Origin: Exilibacterium tricleocarpae
GTDB lineage: Bacteria; Pseudomonadota; Gammaproteobacteria; Pseudomonadales; Cellvibrionaceae
DNA: 53,898 nucleotides
NCBI RefSeq assembly: GCF_007004655.1
Contig: NZ_ML660115.1
Coordinates: forward strand, 1-53,898
Direction of reading: 5' to 3'
Shown here piece by piece: positions 35,938 to 44,357 of the stretch. Position numbers and translations under genes: made by a program. How positions within the stretch are numbered: the stretch's first letter is position 1; every line of letters starts with the position of its first letter. The notes under the pieces are model-generated. The model saw only the letters and a program-made list of their open reading frames with translations, ran no database searches and was not told the DNA's origin.

Positions 35938-36097
35938 CCAAAACGGGTCTGGTGTCCTTAACCAGTCCGGTCTCGATCCGGGCATAGCCCTTCGGAACAC
36001 GCCATGAATACATCCCTGCAGGCTCTGCGCCAGCATCCCTGCTGGCGCAGGTCCCGAAGGGCTATGCCCGGATCGAGACCTAAGTGCCACCGAAGTG
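35938..36097 (-). repeat. Palindromic intergenic element with central hairpin
   Basis: Perfect 27-bp arms lie at 35969-35995 and 36054-36080 (starting GGTCTCGATCCGGGCATAGC). The central hairpin is TGCGCCAGC-ATCCCT-GCTGGCGCA (36026-36049). Flanks carry ACGGGTCTGGTGTCCTTAAC and TAAGTGCCACCGAAGTG. Read on the minus strand the centre, AGCAGGGATGCT then CAGGGATGTATTCATGGCGT, resembles the centre of the element at 9953-10256. It occupies most of the 345 bp between the MFS gene and the next gene; nothing else is seen there. Confidence 0.85.
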
Positions 36098-36208
36098 AAA
36101 ATACTTTCTGGTCGGAGCACTATCAATCCGGATTAGCAACTTAACGTGCTTTTGAATACGGATTGCGACGGCGGAATAAAATGCGTGTTTACCCCGCCAT
36201 AGCGATAC

Positions 36209-37273
36209 TCAAGTACCGAGCCCTAAAATTCTTCTGTTTTTGGCACTGTCAGTCTCACCGCCGGCAAAGTCATCGAAGTCATGCTCGGCGACCCGAATCA
36301 GATGATCGGCAATAAACTTCACACCTTCCTCAGCACCCTGTTCGGGATGTTTCAAGCAACACTCCCACTCCAGTATCGCCCAGTTTTCATAGCCGTATTG
36401 CGTGAGCTTGCTGAAAATAGCCCGAAAGTCTATTTGCCCGTCACCCAGGGAGCGGAAGCGTCCGGGGCGATCGATCCAGGCGCTGTAGCCGCCGTAGACA
36501 CCGGCTCTGCCCGACGGCCGAAATTCTGCATCTTTGACATGAAAAGACTTAATCCTGTCATGATAGATATCGATAAATGCCAGATAGTCCAGTTGCTGCA
36601 GCAGGAAATGACTCGGGTCATATAAAATATTAACCCGCGGATGATCATTTACCGCTGCTAAAAAACGCTCAAAAGTTACTCCGTCATGCAGGTCTTCTCC
36701 CGGGTGGAGTTCATAGCAGATATCGACACCCGCTGCATCGAAGGCGTCGAGAATCGGCAACCACAGCTCTGCCAGCGCCTTAAAGCCGTCTTCGATCAGA
36801 TTTTCAGGCCGCTTCGGCCAGGGGTAAAAGGTATGCCACAACAAAGCACCGGAGAAGGTGGCATGACTCTTTAAACCCAAAAACGCACTGGCCTGCGCCG
36901 CCTTTAACAGCTGCGACCTGGCCCACTGAGCGCGCGCTTTGGCATCGCCCTGGACGGCGCTCGGCGCAAATGCATCCAGCATATCGATATAGGCCGGATG
37001 GGCGGCGACCAACTGCCCCTGCAAATGCGTAGACAGCTCGACCAGTTCGACACCCGCGTCTCTGCAGATGCCGATCACTTCTTCACAATAAGCCTGGCTG
37101 CTCGAGGCTTTATCGAGATCAAAAATTCGCTTGTCCCAGGTGGGAATCTGCACGCCTTTATAGCCGAGCCCGCCCGCCCAGGCAGTCATCTCGCGCAGTG
37201 AAGTCGGCCGTTCCTTAGGCGGTAAGAATTGCGCCAGGAATATTGCCGGTCCCTTTACTCTGGATTGACTCAT
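36209..37273 (-). CDS. Sugar phosphate isomerase/epimerase (TIM barrel)
   Basis: 354 residues, no signal peptide, so cytosolic. The TIM barrel of the xylose-isomerase-like fold has LGYKGVQIPTWD near the N terminus. Metal-site strands are visible as ICYELHPGED (Glu and His), NILYDPSHF (Asp and His), FHVKDAEF (His, Lys, Asp) and ILEWECC (Glu). The insert YGGYSAWIDRPGRFRSLGDG is typical of family members next to Gfo/Idh dehydrogenases. The likely role is epimerisation or isomerisation of an oxidised (3-keto) sugar together with the Gfo/Idh gene 45 bp upstream; YcjR/IolE-type activity is the closest known model, not proven. Confidence 0.85.
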   Translation of the reverse strand: MSQSRVKGPAIFLAQFLPPKERPTSLREMTAWAGGLGYKGVQIPTWDKRIFDLDKASSSQAYCEEVIGICRDAGVELVELSTHLQGQLVAAHPAYIDMLDAFAPSAVQGDAKARAQWARSQLLKAAQASAFLGLKSHATFSGALLWHTFYPWPKRPENLIEDGFKALAELWLPILDAFDAAGVDICYELHPGEDLHDGVTFERFLAAVNDHPRVNILYDPSHFLLQQLDYLAFIDIYHDRIKSFHVKDAEFRPSGRAGVYGGYSAWIDRPGRFRSLGDGQIDFRAIFSKLTQYGYENWAILEWECCLKHPEQGAEEGVKFIADHLIRVAEHDFDDFAGGETDSAKNRRILGLGT

Positions 37274-37318
37274 TTACTCGTTCTCTGACACTGACTGAAA
37301 CCGTTTTTTGCTTATTGA

Positions 37319-38476
37319 CTAGGTGACCAGATCGCCCAGCCTTACCCAGGTGGAATGATTGCGGCTGCTTTCCAGCACCGCCCGCACAAACAGCATCCCC
37401 CTGACGCCTTCATCTATGGAGGCAAAGGACGGATATATCGCCGTTGACCCGTGCTTGATCGCGCGGGCAAAATCCCGATAAATATTGGCAAACGCCTCGA
37501 TATACCCCTCCGGATGCCCTGCGGGCGTTCGACAATAAGCCCTGGCATCCCGATGGAGGTAATCGCAATTGACGCCGGCTTTGAGAACCTGCGCCGGCTG
37601 CCCCCTGCGTTTGAGCACCAATGCATTGGGCGTTTCCTGCCGCCAGGCGAGTGAGCCCAGATCGCAATAGACTGAAATTTGCAAATCATTGCCCTCGCCC
37701 GCGCAGATTTGACTCGCCGTCAGAGTACCGCGGGCACCATTGGCCATGCGAAACAGCACGGCGCCGTCATCGTCCAGAACCCGGCCGTCGACGTAAGTGG
37801 TTAAATCCGCGCACAGTTCGGTGATATCCACACCTGTTATATGTTCAGCGAGATGATGGGCGTGGGTGCCGATATCGCCGAAACAACCACTTTCACCGGA
37901 TTTCTGCGGGTCGGTGCGCCACTGCGCCTGGGGGCTGGCACAGGTGTCGCCGGCATCGGCCAGCCAGCCCTGGGGATAGCTGACGGTCACGCGGCGCACG
38001 CCCCCCAGTTCTCCCGCCGTGACCATAGCGCGGGCCTGGCGCACCAGGGGATAGGCCGCATAGGTGTGAGTCAAACCAAAGAGTCCGCCGGCGCTGTCCA
38101 CCTGTTGTTTCAATGCCAGCGTCTCCTCCAGATTGAGCGCCGCAGGTTTATCACAGAGCACGTGAAACCCGCGCCGCAACGCCGCTTCCGCAATGGGAAA
38201 ATGCAGGTGGTTAGGGGTGACTATGGCAACAAACTGCATACGCTGGTCCGCGGCCAACCCGGCTTCGGTCTCGAGCATGGTTTCATAGTGTGGATAGGTG
38301 CGCGACGCTGCCAAGCCAAGCTGCGCACCGGCCCGCCGGCCGCGCTCAGGATCACTGGAGAAGCAACCGGCCACCAGCTCTATCTCGCCGTCCAGGGCGG
38401 CGGCCATCCGGTGAATCGCGCCGATAAACGACCCCTCACCGCCGCCGACCATGCCCATGCGCACCTTTTTGTTCAT
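37319..38476 (-). CDS. Gfo/Idh/MocA family NAD(P)-dependent sugar oxidoreductase
   Basis: 385 residues. The Rossmann motif MGMVGGGEGSFIGAIHRMAA and VAIVTPNHLHFPIAEAAL are followed by the family CDKPAALN (the E-K-P position, here D-K-P) and the catalytic His segment DIGTHAHHLAEHITG. The enzyme should oxidise a sugar or glycoside hydroxyl or reduce a keto-sugar; YcjS-like glucoside 3-dehydrogenase is a reasonable model given the TIM-barrel neighbour. It is first in the unit with the isomerase downstream. A LacI-type operator lies 116 bp upstream at 38592. Confidence 0.87.
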   Translation of the reverse strand: MNKKVRMGMVGGGEGSFIGAIHRMAAALDGEIELVAGCFSSDPERGRRAGAQLGLAASRTYPHYETMLETEAGLAADQRMQFVAIVTPNHLHFPIAEAALRRGFHVLCDKPAALNLEETLALKQQVDSAGGLFGLTHTYAAYPLVRQARAMVTAGELGGVRRVTVSYPQGWLADAGDTCASPQAQWRTDPQKSGESGCFGDIGTHAHHLAEHITGVDITELCADLTTYVDGRVLDDDGAVLFRMANGARGTLTASQICAGEGNDLQISVYCDLGSLAWRQETPNALVLKRRGQPAQVLKAGVNCDYLHRDARAYCRTPAGHPEGYIEAFANIYRDFARAIKHGSTAIYPSFASIDEGVRGMLFVRAVLESSRNHSTWVRLGDLVT

Positions 38477-38591
38477 GCAGTATCTCTAGAGTTGAATGCT
38501 GAAATCCACGCTCGAAGCCCGGCGCAGGCGTCGGCTGAAGCGACTTTTAAGGATTGCCCTGCCTGTGACAGCGGGATAGGGCATCGCCAAA

Positions 38592-38605
38592 TGTAACCGT
38601 TTACA
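38592..38605. promoter_or_regulatory. LacI-type operator upstream of the Gfo/Idh gene
   Basis: TGTAACCGTTTACA is a near-perfect palindrome (6 of 7 pairs) with a central CG, the form bound by LacI/GalR regulators. It is 116 bp before the Gfo/Idh start and 374 bp from the end of the LacI gene. Confidence 0.55.
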
Positions 38606-38711
38606 ATTGAAAACTCAATACTCAGGTTGAACATTCCGTACCGGTATCGATGCCGCTAAAAGCCGCTGTGATAGTTACTGGTGGTACTGCCTGCAAATGC
38701 CTGCTTGGGAC

Positions 38712-38801
38712 CCGTTGTCTTGATATCCGTTGTCTTGATATCCGTTGTCTTGATATCCGTTGTCTTGGTATCCGTTGTCTTGATGCCCGCTGTCTTGATT
38801 C
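38712..38801. repeat. 15-bp tandem repeat array (6 units)
   Basis: Six head-to-tail units with consensus CCGTTGTCTTGATAT; units 1-3 are identical and units 4-6 carry one to three changes. The array is open in several frames (minus strand SRQRI repeats; plus strand LISVV or CLDIR repeats), but no frame has a ribosome site or recognised protein, so I call it a non-coding minisatellite between the Gfo/Idh promoter and the LacI gene end. Nothing else is seen at 38802-38978. Confidence 0.85.
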
Positions 38802-38978
38802 TTGGGAGGCCTTGCGCCAGTTTAGCAATCGGCACTCTATCTTCGGCAGTGAGATTCAAATCGTCACCGACAGACAATCCGGCACCAGCAGTGTAGAAAG
38901 AATTGATAGAGGCGGTTGTAAAGCGGAAGCCGTATAAACGTGGGAGGATGACACAGACAAGGCCGCGGCCCGAATAGA

Positions 38979-39992
38979 TTACCTGGAACCGCCCACCGGC
39001 CGCGTGCTGTCCCGGACCATCAGCGTAAAAGACAGCATAATACGGCTGACTTCCAACGACTCCCCCTTCATCAACCGATACAGCGCGTTCATCGAATGCC
39101 GGCCCAATTCCTCCGCCGGCTGGTTGATGGTGGTTAACGGCGGGTTGGTGAAAGAGGCATAGTCGATATTGTCGAAGCCGGCAACGGACATGTCCTCGGG
39201 CACCTTTAAGCCCGCATATCTGAACGCATGCATGGCACCGATGGCCATTTCGTCGTTAAAGCAAAATACGGCGGTCGGCGGCGCAACGGCGGCCAGCAGC
39301 GCTTTGGCGCCATTGGCGCCGGAGGCCATGCTGAAATCACCGTTGGCGATAAGACCTGCGTCAGCAGCAATACCGGCTTCGGTCAGCACATCCTGAAAAC
39401 CGGCCATGCGGTCACGCACAATGGGACTGTCCGTCGGGCCGGTTATCACGCCGATACGCCGGTGCCCCAGTTCCACCAGATGCCTGGTCACAGCGCGCCC
39501 CGCGGCCCGGTTATCCAATTCCACAACCGGTATCTCACAATCGTCGCTGATACGCTCGCAGGCATTTACCATGGGCACCGATGCAGCGAGAGCGCTGTCC
39601 GCCTCGGCAAAAGGGTAGCGACTGTAAAGCTGGATCAGGCCGTCAGCCTGGTTGGTAAGGCCGAGCCGCGCGTAGTCGTGTTCGCGCTCGGGTTTGCCCT
39701 GTGTATCACCCAATAAAACGGAATAGCCCTTCTCCTGAGCGGCCTGTTCGATGCCGCGAATAACACGGGAGAAAAAGGGGTTGGCGACATTGGGCACCAG
39801 TACCACGACAGCGTGGGATTTACCGGTGCTGAAGTTTCTCGCCAGCAAATTCGGCCGATAACCCGCCTCTTCAATGGCCTTCAAAACTATCTCCCGCGTC
39901 TTGGAGGAGACGACATCGGGGTTTTTTAACGTTCTGGAAACTGTTGCTATCGAAACGCCGGCCAAACGGGAAACTTCACGAATATTGCTCAT
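38979..39992 (-). CDS. LacI family transcriptional regulator
   Basis: 337 residues. The N-terminal helix-turn-helix with hinge is standard: IREVSRLAGVSIATVSRTL, then KAIEEAGYRPNLLARNF. The periplasmic-binding-protein-like effector domain includes VVLVPNVANPFFSRVIRGIE, RIGVITGP, FCFNDEMAIGAMHAF and VAGFDNIDYASF. It probably represses the neighbouring sugar genes and its own gene in the absence of the sugar signal: LacI-type palindromes are at 38592 and 40166. Confidence 0.92.
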   Translation of the reverse strand: MSNIREVSRLAGVSIATVSRTLKNPDVVSSKTREIVLKAIEEAGYRPNLLARNFSTGKSHAVVVLVPNVANPFFSRVIRGIEQAAQEKGYSVLLGDTQGKPEREHDYARLGLTNQADGLIQLYSRYPFAEADSALAASVPMVNACERISDDCEIPVVELDNRAAGRAVTRHLVELGHRRIGVITGPTDSPIVRDRMAGFQDVLTEAGIAADAGLIANGDFSMASGANGAKALLAAVAPPTAVFCFNDEMAIGAMHAFRYAGLKVPEDMSVAGFDNIDYASFTNPPLTTINQPAEELGRHSMNALYRLMKGESLEVSRIMLSFTLMVRDSTRPVGGSR

Positions 39993-40446
39993 TGGTCATT
40001 CGGCTGCCAGGAAAAATATCACTCAAAACAGGGACTGAGGGCACCAATCTTAACCCGACCGCCCCCTACCAGACTAGAAAACCGGTCGACCGAGCCCGCC
40101 GCCGCAGCCATTACAGAAACTGATGGAAACAAGCCGGGACAATAGTCACGGCGGGGCTGGCGGTAGTAACCGGTTACAGGCCGATAAATGTACGACTAGC
40201 GGCAGACCCCGTCAAGCCTTGCTGCCCCCTTCCACGCGAACAAACAACAGGGCACCCGCAACTTTTTCAGACCGTCCCCGTACATACTATACGGTGGAAC
40301 GACTGACGGTTCCGGCGCCTGTCACTTAGATTCAACTGCATTGCGCGGTCCACCGATCGGTGCCGCCACAGGCGCCCCCTGTGTAATCCCAGATATCTTC
40401 CGGACCGGAGTCGGGAGAAATCCAATCTTTAAGGAGCAATAAACAA
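39993..40446. other. Divergent intergenic region LacI / methyltransferase
   Basis: Contains the LacI-type palindrome at 40166 and, close to the methyltransferase start, a TCCGG-A-CCGGA palindrome near 40399-40409. AAGGAG at 40431-40436 is the ribosome site of the methyltransferase gene. No gene is supported. Confidence 0.4.
40166..40177. promoter_or_regulatory. Perfect LacI-type palindrome
   Basis: GTAACCGGTTAC is a perfect 12-bp palindrome with central CG, sharing GTAACCG-TTAC with the site at 38592. It is 174 bp upstream of the LacI start and 270 bp before the divergent methyltransferase gene, suggesting autoregulation. Confidence 0.55.
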
Positions 40447-41394
40447 ATGGTCAAATACCGAAAACGACTGCCGCAACTGCAGGGCGCCCCCTTTATTACC
40501 GACAGCGGACTGGAAACCACCCTGATTTTCGAAGAGGGCCTGGACCTGCCTCACTTTGCCGCTTTCCATCTGCTGCAGGATAAAGCCGGCACTGAAACGC
40601 TAAGGCAGTATTTTATTCGCCATGCCGGCATTGCGCGGCACCGGCGTGTCGGCTTTATCCTGGAGAGCGTAACCTGGCGGGCAAACCCGGACTGGGGGCA
40701 CAAACTGGGGTACGGCGAACAGGCACTGGCGACGGCCAACCGCCGGGCCATAGCGTTGCTGACAGAAATCCGCAGGGAAATGGAAACGCCGCAATCCCCG
40801 ATGGTGATCAGCGGCTGTATCGGCCCGCGCGGGGACGGCTATGACCCGGGTACTGCCATGACGGCAGCGCAGGCCGAGACGTATCACGCAACTCAAATCA
40901 AGCTACTTGCCGATACCGCAGCCGATCAGGTTACGGCCATCACCATGACCAATACCCCCGAAGCCATAGGTATCACCCGGGCAGCCCGGGCGGCGAAAAT
41001 ACCTGCAGTCATCTCATTTACCGTAGAAACCGACGGCCGACTGCCCACCGGGCAGCCGCTCGGGGAGGCCATCGAGGCCGTCGATGCGGCCACCGACAAG
41101 GGCCCGGCGTACTATATGACCAATTGTGCCCATCCGACCCATTTTCGCGACACTCTGGCAGATCACCGCTGGATGCGGCGGCTGCGCGGCATTCGCGCCA
41201 ATGCATCGACACGCAGCCATGCAGAACTCGACGCGGCCACCGATCTCGACGCCGGTGATCCGCTTGAACTCGGCAGAGAATATGCCGCGATTCGCCGGCG
41301 TTTCCCCTGGGTCAATGTACTGGGGGGCTGCTGCGGTACCGATCACCGCCATATCGAGCAAATCTGCACGGCCTGCCTGGAGGTTACCTCGTAA
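40447..41394 (+). CDS. Homocysteine S-methyltransferase family protein
   Basis: 315 residues, cytosolic. The Zn-dependent methyltransferase TIM barrel starts with TDSGLETTLIFEEGLDLP. It contains ESVTWRANPDW, a Cys in YMTNCAHP and the Zn-binding pair in LGGCCGTDHRHI. These three Cys are the expected Zn ligands. Members (MmuM, BHMT) move a methyl group from S-methylmethionine or betaine to homocysteine; the donor here is unknown. AAGGAG is about 10 bases before the ATG. The stop is one base from the paaE stop on the other strand, with no room for a terminator. Confidence 0.87.
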   Translation: MVKYRKRLPQLQGAPFITDSGLETTLIFEEGLDLPHFAAFHLLQDKAGTETLRQYFIRHAGIARHRRVGFILESVTWRANPDWGHKLGYGEQALATANRRAIALLTEIRREMETPQSPMVISGCIGPRGDGYDPGTAMTAAQAETYHATQIKLLADTAADQVTAITMTNTPEAIGITRAARAAKIPAVISFTVETDGRLPTGQPLGEAIEAVDAATDKGPAYYMTNCAHPTHFRDTLADHRWMRRLRGIRANASTRSHAELDAATDLDAGDPLELGREYAAIRRRFPWVNVLGGCCGTDHRHIEQICTACLEVTS

Positions 41395-41395
41395 G

Positions 41396-42484
41396 TCAAC
41401 GCTGATCGAAATCTACGACGACCTCCGCACTGACCGGATGGGATTGGCAGGTGAGGATAAACCCCGCCTCGATTTCATCCGGCTCCAGGCCGTGGGTCAA
41501 ATCCATTTCCACTTCGCCCTTTACCAGTTTCGCCTTACAGGTCGCACAGACGCCGCCCTTACAGGAGTAGGGTAAATCCGCCCCCGCCCCCATAGCCGCA
41601 TCGAGAATATTTTCACCGTCGGCGCTGACATCCATCCGGATGGTGCGCCCGCCTTTGACCACGCTCACCGCTGAGGTTACACCGGCAAACCGCTCGGCGC
41701 GCTGGTGGTGTTTCTCGACGGCCTCGGCAGCGGCGGCAGCGGAGGCGCCAAACAGTTCGTAGTGAATAACGGACTCATCCACCCCTTCGGCTCGCAAGCC
41801 CCGCGAAACTTCTGAGATCATGGCCTCGGGGCCGCACAAAAAATAGTGATCGTAACTTTTGATATCGATCAGCCCCGCAGCCTGCAACTGCGCGCCCTTT
41901 TTGTTGTTGATACGCCCGGACAACAGATCGGCGCCGTGCTCTTCACGGCTCATAATGTTAATCCACTGAAACCGGTCCAGAAACCGGTTCTTGAGGTCAC
42001 TCAACGGCTCGCGAAACATCATGGTATTGGTGCGCTGATTACCGTAAATCAGTGTCACCTCACTTTCGGGTTCCTCGAGCAGCGTGGTCTTTATAATCGA
42101 TAGAATCGGTGTAATACCGCTGCCGGCGGCAATACACAGAAAGCGACGCTGCTCGTGCGGTCGCAGCGGGGTGAAGAAAGTGCCCTGCGGCGGCATCACC
42201 TCGATAGTGTCGCCCTGCTTTAAAGCGGTATTGGCAAAGGTCGAAAAGCGCCCGCCTTCGACCCGCCTGATGCCGATACTGAGTCGCCCGTCACCTACGG
42301 CGGAGCAGATGGAATAGGAACGTCGTACTTCATCCCCGTCCAGCATCTGCCTCAACGTCAGGTACTGCCCCTGGGTAAACGCGAAGGCCGGGCGCAGAGC
42401 GGCGGGAATGTCGAGCACCACTTCGACGGCAGTGTCTGTTTCCGGCAGCACTTCAGCTACCTGCAACTTATAAAACTCACTCAT
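41396..42484 (-). CDS. paaE: Phenylacetyl-CoA epoxidase reductase subunit PaaE
   Basis: 362 residues from the ATG at 42484; the frame is open 20 codons further but would overlap paaD. An FAD-binding ferredoxin-reductase domain comes first (QYLTLRQ, RRSYSICS, GGRFSTF), then NAD binding (AAGSGITPILSIIKT and YGNQRTNTMMF). A C-terminal plant-type 2Fe-2S ferredoxin follows with CKGGVCATCKAKL and a last Cys in LTCQSHP. It passes electrons from NADPH to the PaaA di-iron centre. It is the last gene of paaABCDE. Confidence 0.95.
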   Translation of the reverse strand: MSEFYKLQVAEVLPETDTAVEVVLDIPAALRPAFAFTQGQYLTLRQMLDGDEVRRSYSICSAVGDGRLSIGIRRVEGGRFSTFANTALKQGDTIEVMPPQGTFFTPLRPHEQRRFLCIAAGSGITPILSIIKTTLLEEPESEVTLIYGNQRTNTMMFREPLSDLKNRFLDRFQWINIMSREEHGADLLSGRINNKKGAQLQAAGLIDIKSYDHYFLCGPEAMISEVSRGLRAEGVDESVIHYELFGASAAAAAEAVEKHHQRAERFAGVTSAVSVVKGGRTIRMDVSADGENILDAAMGAGADLPYSCKGGVCATCKAKLVKGEVEMDLTHGLEPDEIEAGFILTCQSHPVSAEVVVDFDQR

Positions 42485-42534
42485 GCTTACTCTCTTGTTT
42501 GACGGTTCGCTGGTCGCCGATTCGCGCGTGTCAA

Positions 42535-43143
42535 TTACAGGCACTTAAAATAATCAAAAGGTTCCAGGCACTGGTTACAGCGATAGAGCGCTTTGCAGGC
42601 GGTGGAGCCGAACTCGCTGATTAAACCGGTGTCGTCCGAGCCGCATTGGGGACAGGCGACTGTATGGCTTCTCTGCACCGGCGGTGCTATGCCGTAGGCG
42701 CGCATCTTTTCGCGCCCGGCGGCGGATATCCAGTCGGTGGTCCAGGCCGGTGCCAGCGTCAACTTGACACTGACCTCGGCAAAGCCCGCCCGCGCCAGCG
42801 CCGCCTCTACATCTTCGGTGATGGTCGTCATCGCCGGGCAACCGGAATAGGTCGGGGTAATGGTTACAGTAATGTGCTCACCGGTTCGCTCTATATCCCT
42901 CAACACACCCAAATCCCAAATACTGAGCACGGGAATTTCCGGGTCGCAGACCTGGTCCAGGATTTCCCACAACGGGGCGGTGTCCGGGTCCTGGCGGCGC
43001 CGGCGGCGCAGCACCTCTTCCGCGGTAACCGCCGGACCGCCACCGGCAGCTGTGAGAGATGTGTCCACAGAGGTATCGACAGATTTATCAGCATTTGTTT
43101 GAACAGTTTTTTCAACAACAGGAATAAGTGCCATAGCGATCAT
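42535..43143 (-). CDS. paaD: PaaD, Fe-S-linked epoxidase accessory protein
   Basis: 202 residues, longer than usual because of about 45 extra polar N-terminal residues. A MIP18/DUF59-type domain (WEILDQVCDPEIPVLSIWDLGVL and TYSGCPAMTTI) is followed by a zinc-ribbon tail with CPQCGSDDT and CNQC. It is thought to help assemble the Fe-S cluster or di-iron centre of the epoxidase. A downstream in-frame ATG at 43134 could be the real start; the ribosome sites do not decide. Confidence 0.93.
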   Translation of the reverse strand: MIAMALIPVVEKTVQTNADKSVDTSVDTSLTAAGGGPAVTAEEVLRRRRRQDPDTAPLWEILDQVCDPEIPVLSIWDLGVLRDIERTGEHITVTITPTYSGCPAMTTITEDVEAALARAGFAEVSVKLTLAPAWTTDWISAAGREKMRAYGIAPPVQRSHTVACPQCGSDDTGLISEFGSTACKALYRCNQCLEPFDYFKCL

Positions 43144-43173
43144 CTCACCGGCGCCGCCCGAGCAGGAAGCAGG

Positions 43174-43929
43174 CTACCACTGCAGACCCGGATAGGCGCG
43201 TTGAACAAATTGCAACTCCGCCAGCAAATGGCCGAGATGCTCGGTATGCACACCCTGGCGCCCACCTCCCGGCAAGGTGTAGGGCTGCGGCAACTGCAGC
43301 GTGGCGGCATCGATCAGTTCGGTCACCAGCGGCTCCCAGCGCAGCCTGACGGCGGCTCGATCCACCGCCACACCGGTATCCAGCAATTCGCTTTCCAACG
43401 GATCCATATGAAACAACTCATCGGTATAGCCCCACAGATCGTCCAGCGCGGTTTGAGTACGCCTGTGGCTTTCTTCGGTACCGTCACCCAGGCGCAGCAT
43501 CCAATCCCGGGAGCGGCGCAGGTGATAGCGGGATTCCTTCACAGACTTTGCTGCGATCGCCGCCAGTTGGGTGTCGGTCGAGCCGACCAGGGCCTCGAAG
43601 AAAAACAGATTGAATGCGTCGACCAGAAACTGGCGTACAGTGGTAAAGGCAAAGTCGCCGCGTGGCAATTCATTGATCAGCAGGTTCTTGAAGTCGCGGC
43701 AATCGCGGGTGTAAGCCAGGTCGTCTTCTGTTCGACCGGCACCCTCCAGCTCGGCCGCATAACTCAAGAACATACGCGCGCGGCCGATGTAATCGAGAGA
43801 AGTGTTAATGGTGGCGATATCTTCTTCCAGGAACGGGCCGTTGCTGCACCACTCCGACAACCGGTGCCCCAGAATCAACGCATCGTCCCCGAGGCGGGTC
43901 GCATATTCAACAATCGTTTGTTTACTCAT
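43174..43929 (-). CDS. paaC: Phenylacetyl-CoA epoxidase subunit PaaC
   Basis: 251 residues from the ATG at 43929 (GGGAAT just upstream; the frame is open further but overlaps paaB). Ferritin-like helical bundle: LGDDALILGHRLSEW, NTSLDYIGRARMFLSYA and FFEALVGSTD. PaaC is the structural, catalytically inactive partner of PaaA in the PaaABCE complex. The start is 65 bp after paaB. Confidence 0.94.
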   Translation of the reverse strand: MSKQTIVEYATRLGDDALILGHRLSEWCSNGPFLEEDIATINTSLDYIGRARMFLSYAAELEGAGRTEDDLAYTRDCRDFKNLLINELPRGDFAFTTVRQFLVDAFNLFFFEALVGSTDTQLAAIAAKSVKESRYHLRRSRDWMLRLGDGTEESHRRTQTALDDLWGYTDELFHMDPLESELLDTGVAVDRAAVRLRWEPLVTELIDAATLQLPQPYTLPGGGRQGVHTEHLGHLLAELQFVQRAYPGLQW

Positions 43930-43993
43930 ATTCCCGTCACTGTGGTTTTTATCGGACCGGTCGCGGACCGGATTGCACGCCATGTTGTCGACT

Positions 43994-44275
43994 TCACATG
44001 TTGTTGACTTCCTCCGGCAACACATAGTGAGTGGCATGTCGATAGGGTTTATCGTCCATCGGGTCGTAAAAGCTGTCCCGGTCCCCTTCCTGCGAGGCGA
44101 CGATATCGGCGGACTTCACCACCCAGATGCTGACCCCTTCACTGCGGCGGGTATAGACATCGCGGGCGTATTCCAGCGCCTGGCGGTGATCCTCGGCATG
44201 CAGGCTGCCGACGTGGGTGTGGTCGAGACCGCGCTTGGACCGGATGAACACTTCAAAAAGCGGCATATGCTTCAT
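43994..44275 (-). CDS. paaB: Phenylacetyl-CoA epoxidase subunit PaaB
   Basis: 93 residues: PLFEVFIRSKRGLDHTHVGS, then ALEYARDVYTRRSEGVSIWVV. This is the PaaB family pattern and length. It bridges the PaaA-PaaC heterodimers of the epoxidase. GAGGAAAA is 4-6 bases before the ATG. Confidence 0.95.
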   Translation of the reverse strand: MKHMPLFEVFIRSKRGLDHTHVGSLHAEDHRQALEYARDVYTRRSEGVSIWVVKSADIVASQEGDRDSFYDPMDDKPYRHATHYVLPEEVNNM

Positions 44276-44357
44276 AGGTTTTCCTCGAGCATGATTATGT
44301 AAACGCCTTACTCAATACGTGGAACTCAATACACGTGCACATCGAATACCGCACAAA

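Noticed and set aside
33422-36097. Composite transposon around the isomerase and MFS genes
   Set aside because: The flanking repeats carry no transposase and no target duplication is visible; kept only as inverted repeats.
38622-38937. Repeat proteins (SRQRI, LISVV, CLDIR) encoded by the 15-bp array
   Set aside because: Open in several frames on both strands because the unit is a multiple of three; none has a ribosome site.
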